Of a DNA stretch of 64,000 nucleotides, positions 43,174 through 52,455 are shown in pieces. The stretch covers positions 333,150 to 397,149 of the forward strand of contig NZ_JBLFER010000003.1 in assembly GCF_047345145.1 (NCBI RefSeq). The letters run 5' to 3'. The DNA is from Maribacter_C sp047345145 (GTDB lineage: Bacteria; Bacteroidota; Bacteroidia; Flavobacteriales; Flavobacteriaceae). The position numbers and the translations under genes are program-made. The notes beneath the pieces were generated by a model, which was not told the DNA's origin, ran no database searches, and saw nothing but the letters and a program-made list of their open reading frames with translations. Each line of letters starts with the position of its first letter. The first letter of the stretch is position 1.

Positions 43174-44754
43174 ATGGCACGTGTAGTTCTATTCCTGGTT
43201 ATGTTTTTGATTTCCAATTTTGTCAATTCTCAGAGCTCCTTGGATGACCAAATCAATGAAAAATTTGAAAATGCAACAGGTTGGTTCGTCGATGCCATTT
43301 TTGCTCAGATTCCACTTACTGAAGAAGTTGGTATTCCATGGGTTTTGCTGGTGCTCCTGCTAGGAGCGAGTTATTTCACTTTTTATTTTAGAGGTATAAA
43401 TTTTACAGGATTTCGTACCGCAATTCGAATTGTTCGGGGCAAGTATGACAGCTTGGAAAGCGATACCTCGATTCAAGTTTCTGAATCGATTTATACCGAT
43501 GATGGCGATAATCCGGACACCGTACGAATAGAAGGTCATGATGGAGAAGTGACCCATTTCCAAGCATTAACGGCAGCACTTTCCGCAACAGTGGGTTTAG
43601 GAAATATTGCAGGTGTAGCTATAGCACTGTCCATCGGCGGGCCAGGGGCAACCTTTTGGATGATTTTGGTAGGCTTTCTAGGGATGGCTTCCAAGTTTGT
43701 AGAGTGTACCTTGGGAGTAAAGTACCGCGAAATTGATGAAGATGGAAGAGTTTTTGGCGGCCCCATGTACTATTTGACTAAAGGACTCAAAGAAAAAGGC
43801 TTAGAAAAGTTTGGAAAAGTTTTAGCCATAATTTTTGCCATTATGTGCATCGGAGGTTCTTTCGGTGGCGGTAATATGTTTCAGGTTAATCAGGCCTTCC
43901 AATTGTTCGAATATGTCTCTGGAGGTGAAGAAAGTTTTATTCATGGAAAGGGATGGCTTTTTGGATTGATAATGGCAAGTCTTGTAGGTATTGTAATTAT
44001 CGGAGGCATTAAGAAAATTGCAAGGGTAACTGATAAAATTGTCCCGGCAATGGTATTCCTATACGTACTAGCAGTAATTACTATTTTGGTCATTAATTAT
44101 ACGAGTATTCCGGACGCTTTCATGGCCATTTTTAATGGAGCGTTTGCGCCGGAAGGAATTGTTGGAGGTTTTATTGGAGTTCTAATCCAGGGCTTCAAAC
44201 GAGCGGCATTTTCTAACGAAGCGGGGATAGGATCATCGTCGATTGCCCACTCCCCAGTTAAGACCAACTATGCCGCTAGTGAAGGTTTAGTGGCACTTTT
44301 AGAACCTTTTATTGATACAGTAGTGATTTGCACTATGACGGCTTTGGTTCTAATTATAACGGGGCAACTTGAAGTAGGCGCCGAAATTTCAGATGCCCAG
44401 GGTGTGGTACTTACTTCGAACGCCTTAAAAAGTGGAATTTCATGGTTTCCGTACTTGCTGTCTTTTGCAGTCGTATTATTTGCATTCTCTTCAATGATAT
44501 CTTGGTCATACTATGGACATCAAGCTTGGTCATTTCTTTTCGGACGTAGTAAGAAAATGGAGTATCTATACAAGACAATCTTTTGCATATTTGTTGTAAT
44601 TGGTTCTGCCGCTACCTTAGGTTCGGTAACCGATTTTTCGGATGCAATGATATTTGCCATGTTGGTACCAAATATGATAGGCTTGTTTTTGCTTTTACCC
44701 AAGGTGAAAGAGGAGTTGGTAAAATACCGGAACGCCATTAAAAATCAGTCATAA
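43174..44754 (+). CDS. Sodium:alanine/glycine symporter (AGCS family)
   Basis: 526 residues, with about ten helices. Family segments: TALSATVGLGNIAGVA around 131, GGPGATFWMILVGFLGMASKF around 150, and FKRAAFSNEAGIGSSSIAH around 345, the usual AGCS signature. The segment of ~50 residues before residue 130 (YDSLESDTS...) is a soluble insertion seen in Bacteroidota members. Imports alanine or glycine with Na+. Follows the Lrp and LuxR-type genes on the same strand. Confidence 0.92.
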   Translation: MARVVLFLVMFLISNFVNSQSSLDDQINEKFENATGWFVDAIFAQIPLTEEVGIPWVLLVLLLGASYFTFYFRGINFTGFRTAIRIVRGKYDSLESDTSIQVSESIYTDDGDNPDTVRIEGHDGEVTHFQALTAALSATVGLGNIAGVAIALSIGGPGATFWMILVGFLGMASKFVECTLGVKYREIDEDGRVFGGPMYYLTKGLKEKGLEKFGKVLAIIFAIMCIGGSFGGGNMFQVNQAFQLFEYVSGGEESFIHGKGWLFGLIMASLVGIVIIGGIKKIARVTDKIVPAMVFLYVLAVITILVINYTSIPDAFMAIFNGAFAPEGIVGGFIGVLIQGFKRAAFSNEAGIGSSSIAHSPVKTNYAASEGLVALLEPFIDTVVICTMTALVLIITGQLEVGAEISDAQGVVLTSNALKSGISWFPYLLSFAVVLFAFSSMISWSYYGHQAWSFLFGRSKKMEYLYKTIFCIFVVIGSAATLGSVTDFSDAMIFAMLVPNMIGLFLLLPKVKEELVKYRNAIKNQS

Positions 44755-44799
44755 AATACGTATGAATATTTGTAGGTAAGCGATATAATCGTTTATTTT

Positions 44800-45630
44800 A
44801 TGTCTATGGAAATGGATAAAATCAACGAGTATCTTCAAATTGCCATTGATAAGGTGGTTTTCTTTTTACCTAAGATAGTTTTAGCAGGTGTAATACTTTG
44901 GATTGGTTTTAAAGTTGTCAAAAAAATAGTCCAGTTATTGAATCTCGCTCTTGAGAAATCAGGCTTTTCCGAAACCCTTCGTCCATTCATCGGCTCAACG
45001 GCGACAGTGCTATTAAAAGGTGCCGTGCTTTTTGCAATAGCATCTGTAATAGGAGCAGACCTAACTGGTTTATTCGCCATATTGGCTGCGGCAGGTTTTG
45101 CGATTGGTATGGCTCTTCAAGGTAGCCTAGGAAACTTCGCTTCAGGTATATTGATTCTCTCCTTAAAACCTTACAAAATTGGGGATTGGATTCAGTTGGA
45201 TGACAAATTCGGTAGAGTAGAGGAAATTGGAATTTTTAGTACTGACGTATTAACTCCTGGAAATAAGATATTGATTATACCAAACTCCATGATTACGGAG
45301 TCTGTAGTCACAAATTATTCGGAGCGAGGAAAAATTCGTTTGGAATTAATAGTGACAATGCCTTACGATGAAAGCTTTCCTAAGGTAAAAAAAATAATTA
45401 CTGATGCATTGTTAGAACTTCCAAATGTATTGAAAGATCCAGTACCTGATATCGGTATTCAAACCTTTGATAGCCATAGCATACAGTTAATTGTTCGACC
45501 CTATGTTGAGCCAGATAACTATTGGTCCGTTACTTTTGAGTCAAACCGAGCGATTAAGAAAGCATTTAATTCGCATAACGTTAAGGTCGCCTACTCAGAA
45601 GGTGTTGAGATGGGGGCAATTGGCGAATAA
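44800..45630 (+). CDS. Small-conductance mechanosensitive channel (MscS family)
   Basis: 276 residues. Three membrane helices precede the pore helix LFAILAAAGFAIGMALQGSLGNFASGILI (around 90-118), where Gly/Ala alternation is the MscS TM3 mark, followed by the beta domain (LKPYKIGDWIQL, IIPNSMITESVVTNYS). Releases solutes on hypo-osmotic shock. It lies 45 bp after the alanine symporter on the same strand. ATG 44800 is used; ATG 44806 or 44812 are also possible. Confidence 0.92.
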   Translation: MSMEMDKINEYLQIAIDKVVFFLPKIVLAGVILWIGFKVVKKIVQLLNLALEKSGFSETLRPFIGSTATVLLKGAVLFAIASVIGADLTGLFAILAAAGFAIGMALQGSLGNFASGILILSLKPYKIGDWIQLDDKFGRVEEIGIFSTDVLTPGNKILIIPNSMITESVVTNYSERGKIRLELIVTMPYDESFPKVKKIITDALLELPNVLKDPVPDIGIQTFDSHSIQLIVRPYVEPDNYWSVTFESNRAIKKAFNSHNVKVAYSEGVEMGAIGE

Positions 45631-45711
45631 TTTTAAAGGAATCTTAACTAATTTATTATGTAACTTTATTTGAATTTTTTTTTGGCTAGATTTTTGCAGC
45701 CAAGTTATCGT

Positions 45712-47121
45712 ATGAAAATAAAATTACTTCTCCTTTTTCTATTTGTTTCTTTTTGTGGAGTTGCTCAGCAACTAACCCTGAAAAAAGGGGCGATAATAGA
45801 TGCTGTTCCAGTTAACGATTCAATTTCAGAAAATTTTACGCTCTATTTACCTACTAATTTCGAAATTTCGAAACAATGGCCAGTTGTCTTTGTTTTCGAT
45901 ATGAAAGGTAAGGGAAGGCAGGCTCTGCGTATGTTTCGCGAGGCTGCGGAGGAGCAGGGCTATATTTTAGCTTCATCAAATAATGTAAATGATAGCATTA
46001 CACTTTCAAAAAACATTCTTATTGCTAGTAGAATGTTTAGTGCGGTCTATTCCCTTTTACCTATTAAAAAGGGGAGGAGTTATACTGCCGGATTTTCTGG
46101 TGGAGCTAGACTGGCGTCACTAATACCTACCTTTGTGAAAGAGATAAAAGGTGTAATTTCTTGTGGATCACCAGTTGCAAATGCTGAGGTTTTAAGTAGT
46201 AAGAGTAAATTTCACTTCGTTGGTATTGTGGGTATAGAAGATTACAACTACATACCCATGTTGAATAATCAAAAGGTACTGAGTAAATTAAAGTTTCCTA
46301 ATCAACTATTTGTTTTTGAAGGTGGACAAAAGTGGCCAGAGTCGAGGTATCTTTCGAAAGCTATGGAGATATTTACCTTGGCGGCGATGAGTAAGGGTGT
46401 TGAATCTAATAACAACTCTTTCATTAACGAAACTTATAACAAGAATTTGGGTGAGGTAAGTAGTTTGTTAACTGCCCAAAAACCTTTACTTGCGAATAAG
46501 CTTCTCAATGAAATGATATCTTTTTATAAGAATTATAAGAATATAGACTCTTTAAAACAAAGCTCTAAAACACTTCGTAAAACGAAACTTTATAAGAGCG
46601 GAAGTAGAAGTCAAAACGCTACTTTTTTTAAAGAAGGTTTGATAAAGGATGATTATGACTATTACCTTGAGGAAGACATTTTGACCTATAACTACAATAA
46701 CCTTGGGTGGTGGAAATATCAGATAGACGAGTTGGATAAATACGAAAAAAGCGCTGATATTTTTGAGAAACAAATGGGAAGGCGGTTAAAGTCATATTTG
46801 AATGCGCTTATTGAAGATAATATTGATATCGTCAAGGCAGCATCCTCAATCGATGAAGAAGCATTACTGCTATTGTGGATGGTGAATACAATTACAGATG
46901 TTAAAAAATATGATTCCTATTTAAAAATAATATCGCTTAGTTCAAAAGTAGGAGATTATGGTACTGCTTTGTTTTATTTAGAAGAGTTATTAAAAAACGG
47001 ATATACCAATACCGATGAATTATATGCTTTAGAGAACACTGCGCTCCTACGTATCACCCCTGAATTTAATAAAGTTGTAGCAAAGTATCTAAAAGATGCA
47101 CGATACGAAACTATTGATTAG
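45712..47121 (+). CDS. Exported alpha/beta-hydrolase-like protein with helical C-terminus
   Basis: ATG 45712 gives a clear signal peptide (MKIKLLLLFLFVSFCGVAQQ); the frame upstream to 45670 is not needed. 469 residues. Residues 25-240 look like an alpha/beta hydrolase of the esterase/dienelactone type: FVFDMKGKGRQAL, then GFSGGARLAS (nucleophile Ser). The C-terminal half is helical and may contain TPR-like repeats (DYGTALFYLEELLKNGY). Acid and His residues are not certain, so it may lack activity. Function unknown. Confidence 0.7.
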   Translation: MKIKLLLLFLFVSFCGVAQQLTLKKGAIIDAVPVNDSISENFTLYLPTNFEISKQWPVVFVFDMKGKGRQALRMFREAAEEQGYILASSNNVNDSITLSKNILIASRMFSAVYSLLPIKKGRSYTAGFSGGARLASLIPTFVKEIKGVISCGSPVANAEVLSSKSKFHFVGIVGIEDYNYIPMLNNQKVLSKLKFPNQLFVFEGGQKWPESRYLSKAMEIFTLAAMSKGVESNNNSFINETYNKNLGEVSSLLTAQKPLLANKLLNEMISFYKNYKNIDSLKQSSKTLRKTKLYKSGSRSQNATFFKEGLIKDDYDYYLEEDILTYNYNNLGWWKYQIDELDKYEKSADIFEKQMGRRLKSYLNALIEDNIDIVKAASSIDEEALLLLWMVNTITDVKKYDSYLKIISLSSKVGDYGTALFYLEELLKNGYTNTDELYALENTALLRITPEFNKVVAKYLKDARYETID

Positions 47122-47126
47122 TGGTT

Positions 47127-47864
47127 TTAAGGTTTTACAATCAGCCTTGGTACTTGCTCTAAATTCCAATCGATTACTAGGCCTCCCGCTAAAGATTTAG
47201 CAATTTCTTTCCCATAGAGCAATTCACACAAATAGAGTGCTGCTTCAAAACTTTTGGCGCCGCCCGCTGAGGTGATATATTTCTCATCATGAACAAAAAG
47301 CACGCTATCTTTTACCTGCAAATCTGGAAACATTTTTTTATAAGCTTCAACATCGCTGGGGAAGGTCGTAGAAACTACATCATTTAAGACTCCTGCCTTT
47401 GCCAAAACAAAAGCACCATCACAATGACTTGTCATGAATAATGCCTTTTCATCAACTTTTTTAACGAAGTTGATCATTGCAGAGTCTCTCAAATCACTGT
47501 CTAAATGATGTTCTGCACTTGGTACAACTAAAATATCAATATTGGGAATGGCATCTTTGGTATAGTCGAAATCAGGAAGAATACGAACCCCTTCAAAAGT
47601 GGTTATGGGTTCTAATGTGTTGGCTACGGTGAAGGTATTCATGGCCTTAATATTTTCTCGATACTGAGTATGTTGAAATATATCAAAAGGGGCTGTGAAT
47701 TCTGTGTTGAAAGTACCGTCCATAATGAGAAAAGCGACATTGTATCTGTCTGTTTTTATCTCTGGAATAAATCTTTCTTCGGATGTGCTTTCGTTTTCTT
47801 TTTTAATCTCCATGCAGGAAATTAATAAGAAAGGAATTGATAGTATGGCGAGCAGTTTTTTCAT
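47127..47864 (-). CDS. DJ-1/PfpI-family lipoprotein
   Basis: 245 residues. Lipobox LLISC with Cys 17. DJ-1/PfpI fold with VAFLIMDGTFNTEFTAPFDIF near residue 43, ILVVPSAEHH near 110 and MTSHCDGAFVLAKAG around 144 with the nucleophile-elbow Cys. Members act as amidases, transcription factors (GATase1-AraC type) or chaperones; an exported lipoprotein version is of unknown role. Converges with the preceding hydrolase (5-bp gap) and diverges from DUF1684. Confidence 0.85.
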   Translation of the reverse strand: MKKLLAILSIPFLLISCMEIKKENESTSEERFIPEIKTDRYNVAFLIMDGTFNTEFTAPFDIFQHTQYRENIKAMNTFTVANTLEPITTFEGVRILPDFDYTKDAIPNIDILVVPSAEHHLDSDLRDSAMINFVKKVDEKALFMTSHCDGAFVLAKAGVLNDVVSTTFPSDVEAYKKMFPDLQVKDSVLFVHDEKYITSAGGAKSFEAALYLCELLYGKEIAKSLAGGLVIDWNLEQVPRLIVKP

Positions 47865-47949
47865 GAGATTAAATTTTCTTCTGCAAAGTACAACACAAAC
47901 AAGAAAGCGGGAAATTGTATAAATCGTATTTTTACCTCAAAATGAAGTA

Positions 47950-48603
47950 ATGAAGAATAGTGTCTTAGTCTTGGCCCTTTGTGGAATAGTATTTTTTGGG
48001 TGCAAAGAAAAAAAGAAGTACCATGATCTTGCTGAGCAAGAAATAACCTCTGTTTCTAACGATGCTATTTCTGACATTTTGAAATTCCAAAGGGAATTGA
48101 ATGAAGAGTTTAAAAACCCTGAGACTTCCCCTTTACCAGATAAATTTCGAAAAGACTTTGAGTCTTTAGATTTTTTCGCTCCCGATACTAACTATATAGT
48201 AAAGGCAAAATTAGTTCTTACTCCTGAAGCAATCCCGTTTATGATGCCAACCACAACGGATCGAAAATCTGAAGAAGTTGTTTATGGAATAGCATATTTT
48301 ACCATAAATGGAGTAGCAAGACAATTGGAAATTTATCAGAATAAAGAATTAATGTTGAAGGAGGAATATGTAGATTATCTTTTCTTACCATTTACCGATT
48401 TAACAAACGGCGAAGAAACTTATGGAGGTGGTCGTTATATTGATTTAAGAATTCCAAAAACAGATGAAATTACTATCGATTTTAATCGTGCCTATAATCC
48501 GTATTGTGCCTATAATAAAAAGTATTCTTGTCCTTTAGTGCCATCAGTTAATCACTTGAATACAAAAGTAATGGCAGGAGTCAAGGCTTTTGATAAAGAT
48601 TAG
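47950..48603 (+). CDS. DUF1684 lipoprotein
   Basis: 217 residues; lipobox VFFGC at ~18. The C-terminal part YGGGRYIDLRIP, DFNRAYNPYCAYN and YSCPLVPSVNHL is diagnostic for DUF1684, a family without known function. Single gene that shares a bidirectional terminator with the convergent porin gene. Confidence 0.9.
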   Translation: MKNSVLVLALCGIVFFGCKEKKKYHDLAEQEITSVSNDAISDILKFQRELNEEFKNPETSPLPDKFRKDFESLDFFAPDTNYIVKAKLVLTPEAIPFMMPTTTDRKSEEVVYGIAYFTINGVARQLEIYQNKELMLKEEYVDYLFLPFTDLTNGEETYGGGRYIDLRIPKTDEITIDFNRAYNPYCAYNKKYSCPLVPSVNHLNTKVMAGVKAFDKD

Positions 48604-48610
48604 AAACAAA

Positions 48611-48634
48611 AAACCCAGCCAAAGGGCTGGGTTT
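48611..48634. terminator. Bidirectional terminator between DUF1684 and porin genes
   Basis: AAACCCAGCC (48611-48620) pairs with GGCTGGGTTT (48625-48634). T runs are present on both sides (six T on the minus strand). Confidence 0.82.
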
Positions 48635-48675
48635 AACAACTCAACTTAAACAACCAACGTTAGAATTGTTTTCAC

Positions 48676-49749
48676 TTAGAATGCGTAAATCGCGGCTAGA
48701 GCAAATGACGATAAACTGTCTGAAGAAGCACCGTCACTATCAAGAAAACCACCGGTTAAGCTATCTAGTCTAAATTCTGGCTTAATGATTAAATTTTCTA
48801 CTGTATAACTGCCTGTAAGCGTAAAAGCGGTTGCAGCATCTCCAATGGCTTCACTTCCATCTGTTACCTGAAAATACTCAGCTCTTAAACCAATGGCGAA
48901 ACTATCAGAAGTAGTAAGTTGTGGGTAAAGGGCAGCACCATAGAAACCTGAGTCAGCAGCACCATTTGTATCGTACGCAGCATTTATTCCAAGGAAAAAT
49001 TTATCCGATAAATCGAAACCTCCTGTAAAGTCAATTTCTGTACCTAGACCGCCATTTTCACCACTGTCATAGTAGAAGTTTAAATATTGTCCATAGAAAC
49101 CTAATTGTGCACCAAAAGAATACTCGCCAGTTGTGGTAATGTCATTGGTATCCCAAGGGTTCATAACTGCCAACATTAAACTAAAATCCTCAGATAAAGC
49201 AAAATCTGCTTTAAGGCCCACATGCGAGAATGGTCCGTTTGAAAATAGATAAGAAGTACTATAATTAAAGTTGGCTTGTGGCGCAATTACTTCATATCCT
49301 AAGAATGTATTGAAACGCCCAAGGGTTAACGTAGTACTCTCGGATACATTCCAGTATACATAAGCTTGATTAACAATACCGTCAACTATATCTGTATTGA
49401 AAGTTGCGCCAGCACCCCTTGGTCCTACAACTAAATCAAGAACAGCCCCAACTTTGCTGCCCTCGTAGCTAGCAATTAAATTACCCATTCCGACGGCAAA
49501 ACCAGTTTGATTTGCAAATGCTGTTCCCGGATCTGGTGTGCTCGTCAGTAAGTTACCGTCAGCATCAAATGTGGGAGAATCTGAGAAATTGGTTCTGTAA
49601 TAACCATCCACACTACCACTAAGGGTAAATTTTGGTTTTGATATCTCTTCAGTTTCTTCCTCTTGAGCGAATGTGCTTATTGCGGCAAAAAGCATTAGTG
49701 TTGTTAGAAATATATTTTTTACGAAATTTGTTTTTGTAATCATGTTCAT
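48676..49749 (-). CDS. Outer-membrane porin (BBP2/OmpL-like beta-barrel)
   Basis: 357 residues with signal peptide ending STFAQ. Beta-strand alternation throughout, a strand such as TLTLGRFNTFLGYEVIAPQ (around 138) and the final aromatic SFALAAIYAF fit the beta-barrel porin-2 family. It lies downstream of amtB on the same strand, so it probably helps ammonium or small nitrogen compounds pass the outer membrane. An intercistronic hairpin separates the two. Start could be Met1 or Met3. Confidence 0.85.
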   Translation of the reverse strand: MNMITKTNFVKNIFLTTLMLFAAISTFAQEEETEEISKPKFTLSGSVDGYYRTNFSDSPTFDADGNLLTSTPDPGTAFANQTGFAVGMGNLIASYEGSKVGAVLDLVVGPRGAGATFNTDIVDGIVNQAYVYWNVSESTTLTLGRFNTFLGYEVIAPQANFNYSTSYLFSNGPFSHVGLKADFALSEDFSLMLAVMNPWDTNDITTTGEYSFGAQLGFYGQYLNFYYDSGENGGLGTEIDFTGGFDLSDKFFLGINAAYDTNGAADSGFYGAALYPQLTTSDSFAIGLRAEYFQVTDGSEAIGDAATAFTLTGSYTVENLIIKPEFRLDSLTGGFLDSDGASSDSLSSFALAAIYAF

Positions 49750-49817
49750 AGGTTTAAATTTTAAGTTTCCCAGCGCGGGACTTGATTTTTGATCAATAAA
49801 TTGTGAAAAGATTATGT

Positions 49818-49845
49818 AACGGAGCGTTCTGCAAAACGCTCCGTT
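49818..49845 (-). terminator. Strong hairpin after amtB
   Basis: AACGGAGCGTT (49818-49828) and AACGCTCCGTT (49835-49845) form an 11-bp stem 15 bases after the amtB stop. The T run is better on the plus strand, so on the minus strand it may act as a leaky terminator or an mRNA-stabilising stem ahead of the porin gene. Confidence 0.65.
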
Positions 49846-49859
49846 TGTTTTTGTTCGAA

Positions 49860-51092
49860 TTAGTCATTCATAAAGTCAGGGTAGGCGTCCATACCATGCT
49901 CGTGAAGATCAAGCCCTTCGATTTCTTCTTCTTTTGAGACTCGAATTCCAGTGATGGCCTTTAAACCTCCAATGATAATCGCCGAAGTGACGATGCAAAA
50001 AGCACCTACGATTAGTACTCCATATAATTGTGTCATAAACTGACTTCCGCTAGCCATAGAGCCAAAAATACCTACGACTAATGTTCCCCAGATACCACAG
50101 ATAAGGTGAACGGCCACCGCACCAACGGGATCATCGAGTTTTAATTTGTCTACTAATGCAACTCCTAAAACGATAATAATACCTGATATTAAACCTATGA
50201 TTATGGCTTCATTCGGCGACATTAAATCGGCACCAGCAGTTATTCCAACCAATCCTCCTAAAATTCCATTTAAGAACATAGTTAGGTCTAGATTTTTGTA
50301 AAGAACAAAAGATAAAATCATAGCTGCTACACCACCTGCCGCAGCCGAAAGACATGTAGTAACTAGTACTAAAGAAGTTAATGCTGGGTCCGCAGATAAT
50401 ACAGAGCCTCCGTTAAAACCAAACCATCCTAACCATAATATTAATACACCCGCCGTTGCCAGTGGAATACTGTGACCTGGTATTGCTTTAGGTTTACCAT
50501 CTTCGCCGAACTTACCGATTCTAGACCCTAAGAAATAAATGGCTACTAAAGCTGCCCATCCACCAACGGAGTGAACCAAGGTTGAACCTGCGAAATCATA
50601 GAACCCCCAAGAGTCTAAGAAACCACCGCCCCATTTCCAAGCTCCTACTATAGGATAAACAAAGCCTACATAAAGCACGGTAAATATCATAAAGGCACCA
50701 ATTTTCATACGCTCGGCAACTGCACCCGAAACAATGGTAGCTGCTGTTGCTGCGAACATTCCCTGAAATAAGAAATCTGTCCACCAAGTGTAACCGCCAT
50801 CTGCATATTCAGGGGTCATTCCGTTTTCAGGCGCTCCAATTCCGAAGCCAGCAAAACTAAAAATTCCTGAAGAGCCTTCTTCAAAACCTGGGTACATCAT
50901 ATTAAAACCCCATGCATAGTAAAGAAGTAATCCTACAGTAATTATAAATATGTTTTTAAATAATATGTTAGTCGTATTTTTTGATCTTGTTAATCCAATT
51001 TCCAAAAAAGCAAAACCTGTATGCATAAAGAATACCAAAGCGGTACATATCATCATCCATACGTTGTTAGCTGTAAATAATCCTGCGTCCAT
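49860..51092 (-). CDS. amtB: Ammonium transporter
   Basis: 410 residues, eleven membrane helices. Amt features: FFMHTGFAFLEIGLTRSKN (around 21), the Trp/Phe gate region WKWGGGFLDSWGFYDFAGSTLVHSVGG with the pore His (around 166), and VHLICGIWGTL with the second pore His (around 327). Conducts NH4+/NH3 across the inner membrane. It follows glnK by 25 bp and is most likely co-transcribed with it and controlled by the GlnK protein. Confidence 0.95.
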   Translation of the reverse strand: MDAGLFTANNVWMMICTALVFFMHTGFAFLEIGLTRSKNTTNILFKNIFIITVGLLLYYAWGFNMMYPGFEEGSSGIFSFAGFGIGAPENGMTPEYADGGYTWWTDFLFQGMFAATAATIVSGAVAERMKIGAFMIFTVLYVGFVYPIVGAWKWGGGFLDSWGFYDFAGSTLVHSVGGWAALVAIYFLGSRIGKFGEDGKPKAIPGHSIPLATAGVLILWLGWFGFNGGSVLSADPALTSLVLVTTCLSAAAGGVAAMILSFVLYKNLDLTMFLNGILGGLVGITAGADLMSPNEAIIIGLISGIIIVLGVALVDKLKLDDPVGAVAVHLICGIWGTLVVGIFGSMASGSQFMTQLYGVLIVGAFCIVTSAIIIGGLKAITGIRVSKEEEIEGLDLHEHGMDAYPDFMND

Positions 51093-51117
51093 TTAATAAA
51101 AGTTTAGTGGGTTGTGT

Positions 51118-51456
51118 TTAGTTGATTCCTGCGTGACCGCTTTCCTTTGTTCGTATTCTATAGGCTTCTTTCACCTCTGAGACGAAAATTTTACCATCGC
51201 CTACATTACCTGTGTATGCTGATTCTAAAATGCAATTGACAGTTTTTTCTAAAAATTCGTCTGATACTACTATAGAGAGGTATCTTCTCTGAATGTCTGT
51301 TGTGCTGTAAGAAATGCCGCGGTATACATGACCTTGTTTTTCATTGCCAACTCCAGTTACATCCCAGTAGCTAAAGAAATTTACTTCGATGCTGTGCAAG
51401 GCTTTTTTAACCTCATCGAATTTTGATTTTCGAATAATTGCTTCGACTTGTTTCAT
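51118..51456 (-). CDS. glnK: P-II nitrogen regulatory protein
   Basis: 112 residues. P-II elements: MKQVEAIIRKSKFDEVKKAL, the T-loop GNEKQGHVYRGISYSTTD, the B-loop TGNVGDGKIFV and the C-loop YRIRT. The Tyr equivalent to the uridylylation site is kept (GISY), while the T-loop is two residues shorter than in E. coli GlnB (GHVYRG against GHTELYRG). It would block AmtB when nitrogen is plentiful. First gene of glnK-amtB-porin. Confidence 0.93.
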   Translation of the reverse strand: MKQVEAIIRKSKFDEVKKALHSIEVNFFSYWDVTGVGNEKQGHVYRGISYSTTDIQRRYLSIVVSDEFLEKTVNCILESAYTGNVGDGKIFVSEVKEAYRIRTKESGHAGIN

Positions 51457-51560
51457 TGGTTGTTTTTTTAATGTTTGTAAAGACTAGAGTAAGGTTTCTT
51501 TAAGTCTTTAACTTGAATTTTTCATTTAATCTGCGCCAAATGTATATTAAATAAATATTC

Positions 51561-51633
51561 ACCCCTAAAAATACAGGGGGTATGATTGAATTTTTATTTA
51601 AATGATAAAATTACCCTCTTTAATTTGAGGGTA
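51561..51633. promoter_or_regulatory. Two related dyads upstream of glnK
   Basis: CCCCT-N8-AGGGG (51562-51579) and TACCCTC-N8-GAGGGTA (51612-51633) have the same 8-base AT spacer and similar C-rich/G-rich arms about 50 bp apart. A TAnnTTTG-like box (TACATTTG on the minus strand, 51537-51544) lies just downstream. They may be operators for a nitrogen regulator. The rest of 51457-51773 shows no gene. Confidence 0.45.
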
Positions 51634-51773
51634 TCATTATTTAGTGATAAAAAAATGTGCAATTTTACTTTTTAGGAAAGGAGTTTTAAAAAATCAAATG
51701 AAGAATAGGTATGGTACAAGAAACCACTAAGAATGTAGTTTTTGAAAAGTAAATATAGTTTGTGATAGTACCT

Positions 51774-52145
51774 TTAGAATAATTTAGAAATCCAAAGACC
51801 TATTGCAATGGCAACCACACCAATTACAATACTAGCGATAGTATAAATTGAAAAATGCATAAGTTCACCTGCTTTAAGTAGGGAATGCTTTTCAAAAGCA
51901 AAAGTTGAAAATGTAGTGAACCCTCCACAGAAACCTGTAGATAATAATAAGGTTTGATTTTGGGTGAGGTAGTTGCTTTTTAATGAAAAACCTAAAATGA
52001 TACCTATTAATAAGCAACCGATTATATTAACTAAAAAGGTTCCTAAATAGAAATGTGAAAAATAAGAATTGAAATTTTTGGAGATTAAATAGCGTAGAAT
52101 ACTTCCGATACCTCCACCAAAAAAAACAAGTAATAGTTGCTTCAT
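51774..52145 (-). CDS. crcB: Fluoride ion exporter CrcB/Fluc
   Basis: ATG 52145 gives 123 residues (MKQLLLVFFGGGIGSILRYL); a TTG two codons upstream is less likely. Four membrane helices and the conserved GFCGGFTTFSTFAFE motif around residue 72 identify Fluc channels. Exports fluoride as a dimer. No fluoride riboswitch is visible upstream; a 59-aa membrane protein gene ends 16 bp before it. Confidence 0.92.
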   Translation of the reverse strand: MKQLLLVFFGGGIGSILRYLISKNFNSYFSHFYLGTFLVNIIGCLLIGIILGFSLKSNYLTQNQTLLLSTGFCGGFTTFSTFAFEKHSLLKAGELMHFSIYTIASIVIGVVAIAIGLWISKLF

Positions 52146-52161
52146 ACCCAAAGGTATAAAA

Positions 52162-52341
52162 CTATACTGCTTTCTTGTACTTCGAAGAAATTAAATCTAT
52201 AGGATGAATCTTGGAGATCGTTGCGTCAGAAACGCTTGATGAAGATTTCTTCGCCTTTTGGTTTGTTCCACTTAAGTTGAAGAACATCATAACCAAGTTT
52301 ACTCCGAGAATGATAAAAAGAATGGTAAAAAAAGTTGTCAT
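52162..52341 (-). CDS. Small membrane protein, 59 aa, upstream of crcB
   Basis: ATG 52341 to TAG 52162. MTTFFTILFIILGVNLVMMF forms one membrane helix, followed by a polar tail rich in Ser and Lys ending in HPIDLISSKYKKAV. It is in the same direction as crcB with a 16-bp gap. The composition is protein-like; a plus-strand frame over the same bases is not. Function unknown, family not recognised. Confidence 0.65.
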   Translation of the reverse strand: MTTFFTILFIILGVNLVMMFFNLSGTNQKAKKSSSSVSDATISKIHPIDLISSKYKKAV

Positions 52342-52455
52342 TTGTTGCCCCTTATGGATGAATAACGCAAAATTACGTTGTTTGGTATATTATACGAGCA
52401 AAAAGATGAAATAGTCGACGAAAATGTAAGTTTTATCGTATGCTTAAAAAAAACG

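Noticed and set aside
49818..49845. Plus-strand terminator
   Set aside because: T run favours the plus strand, but no plus-strand gene ends nearby; it is better explained as an intercistronic hairpin of the amtB-porin transcript.
52146..52161. Fluoride riboswitch upstream of crcB
   Set aside because: Only 16 bases separate crcB from the preceding gene and none of the known riboswitch pseudoknot can be recognised.
52211..52414. 67-codon plus-strand frame
   Set aside because: It overlaps a more protein-like minus-strand gene (52162-52341) placed in line with crcB; the plus frame has erratic composition.
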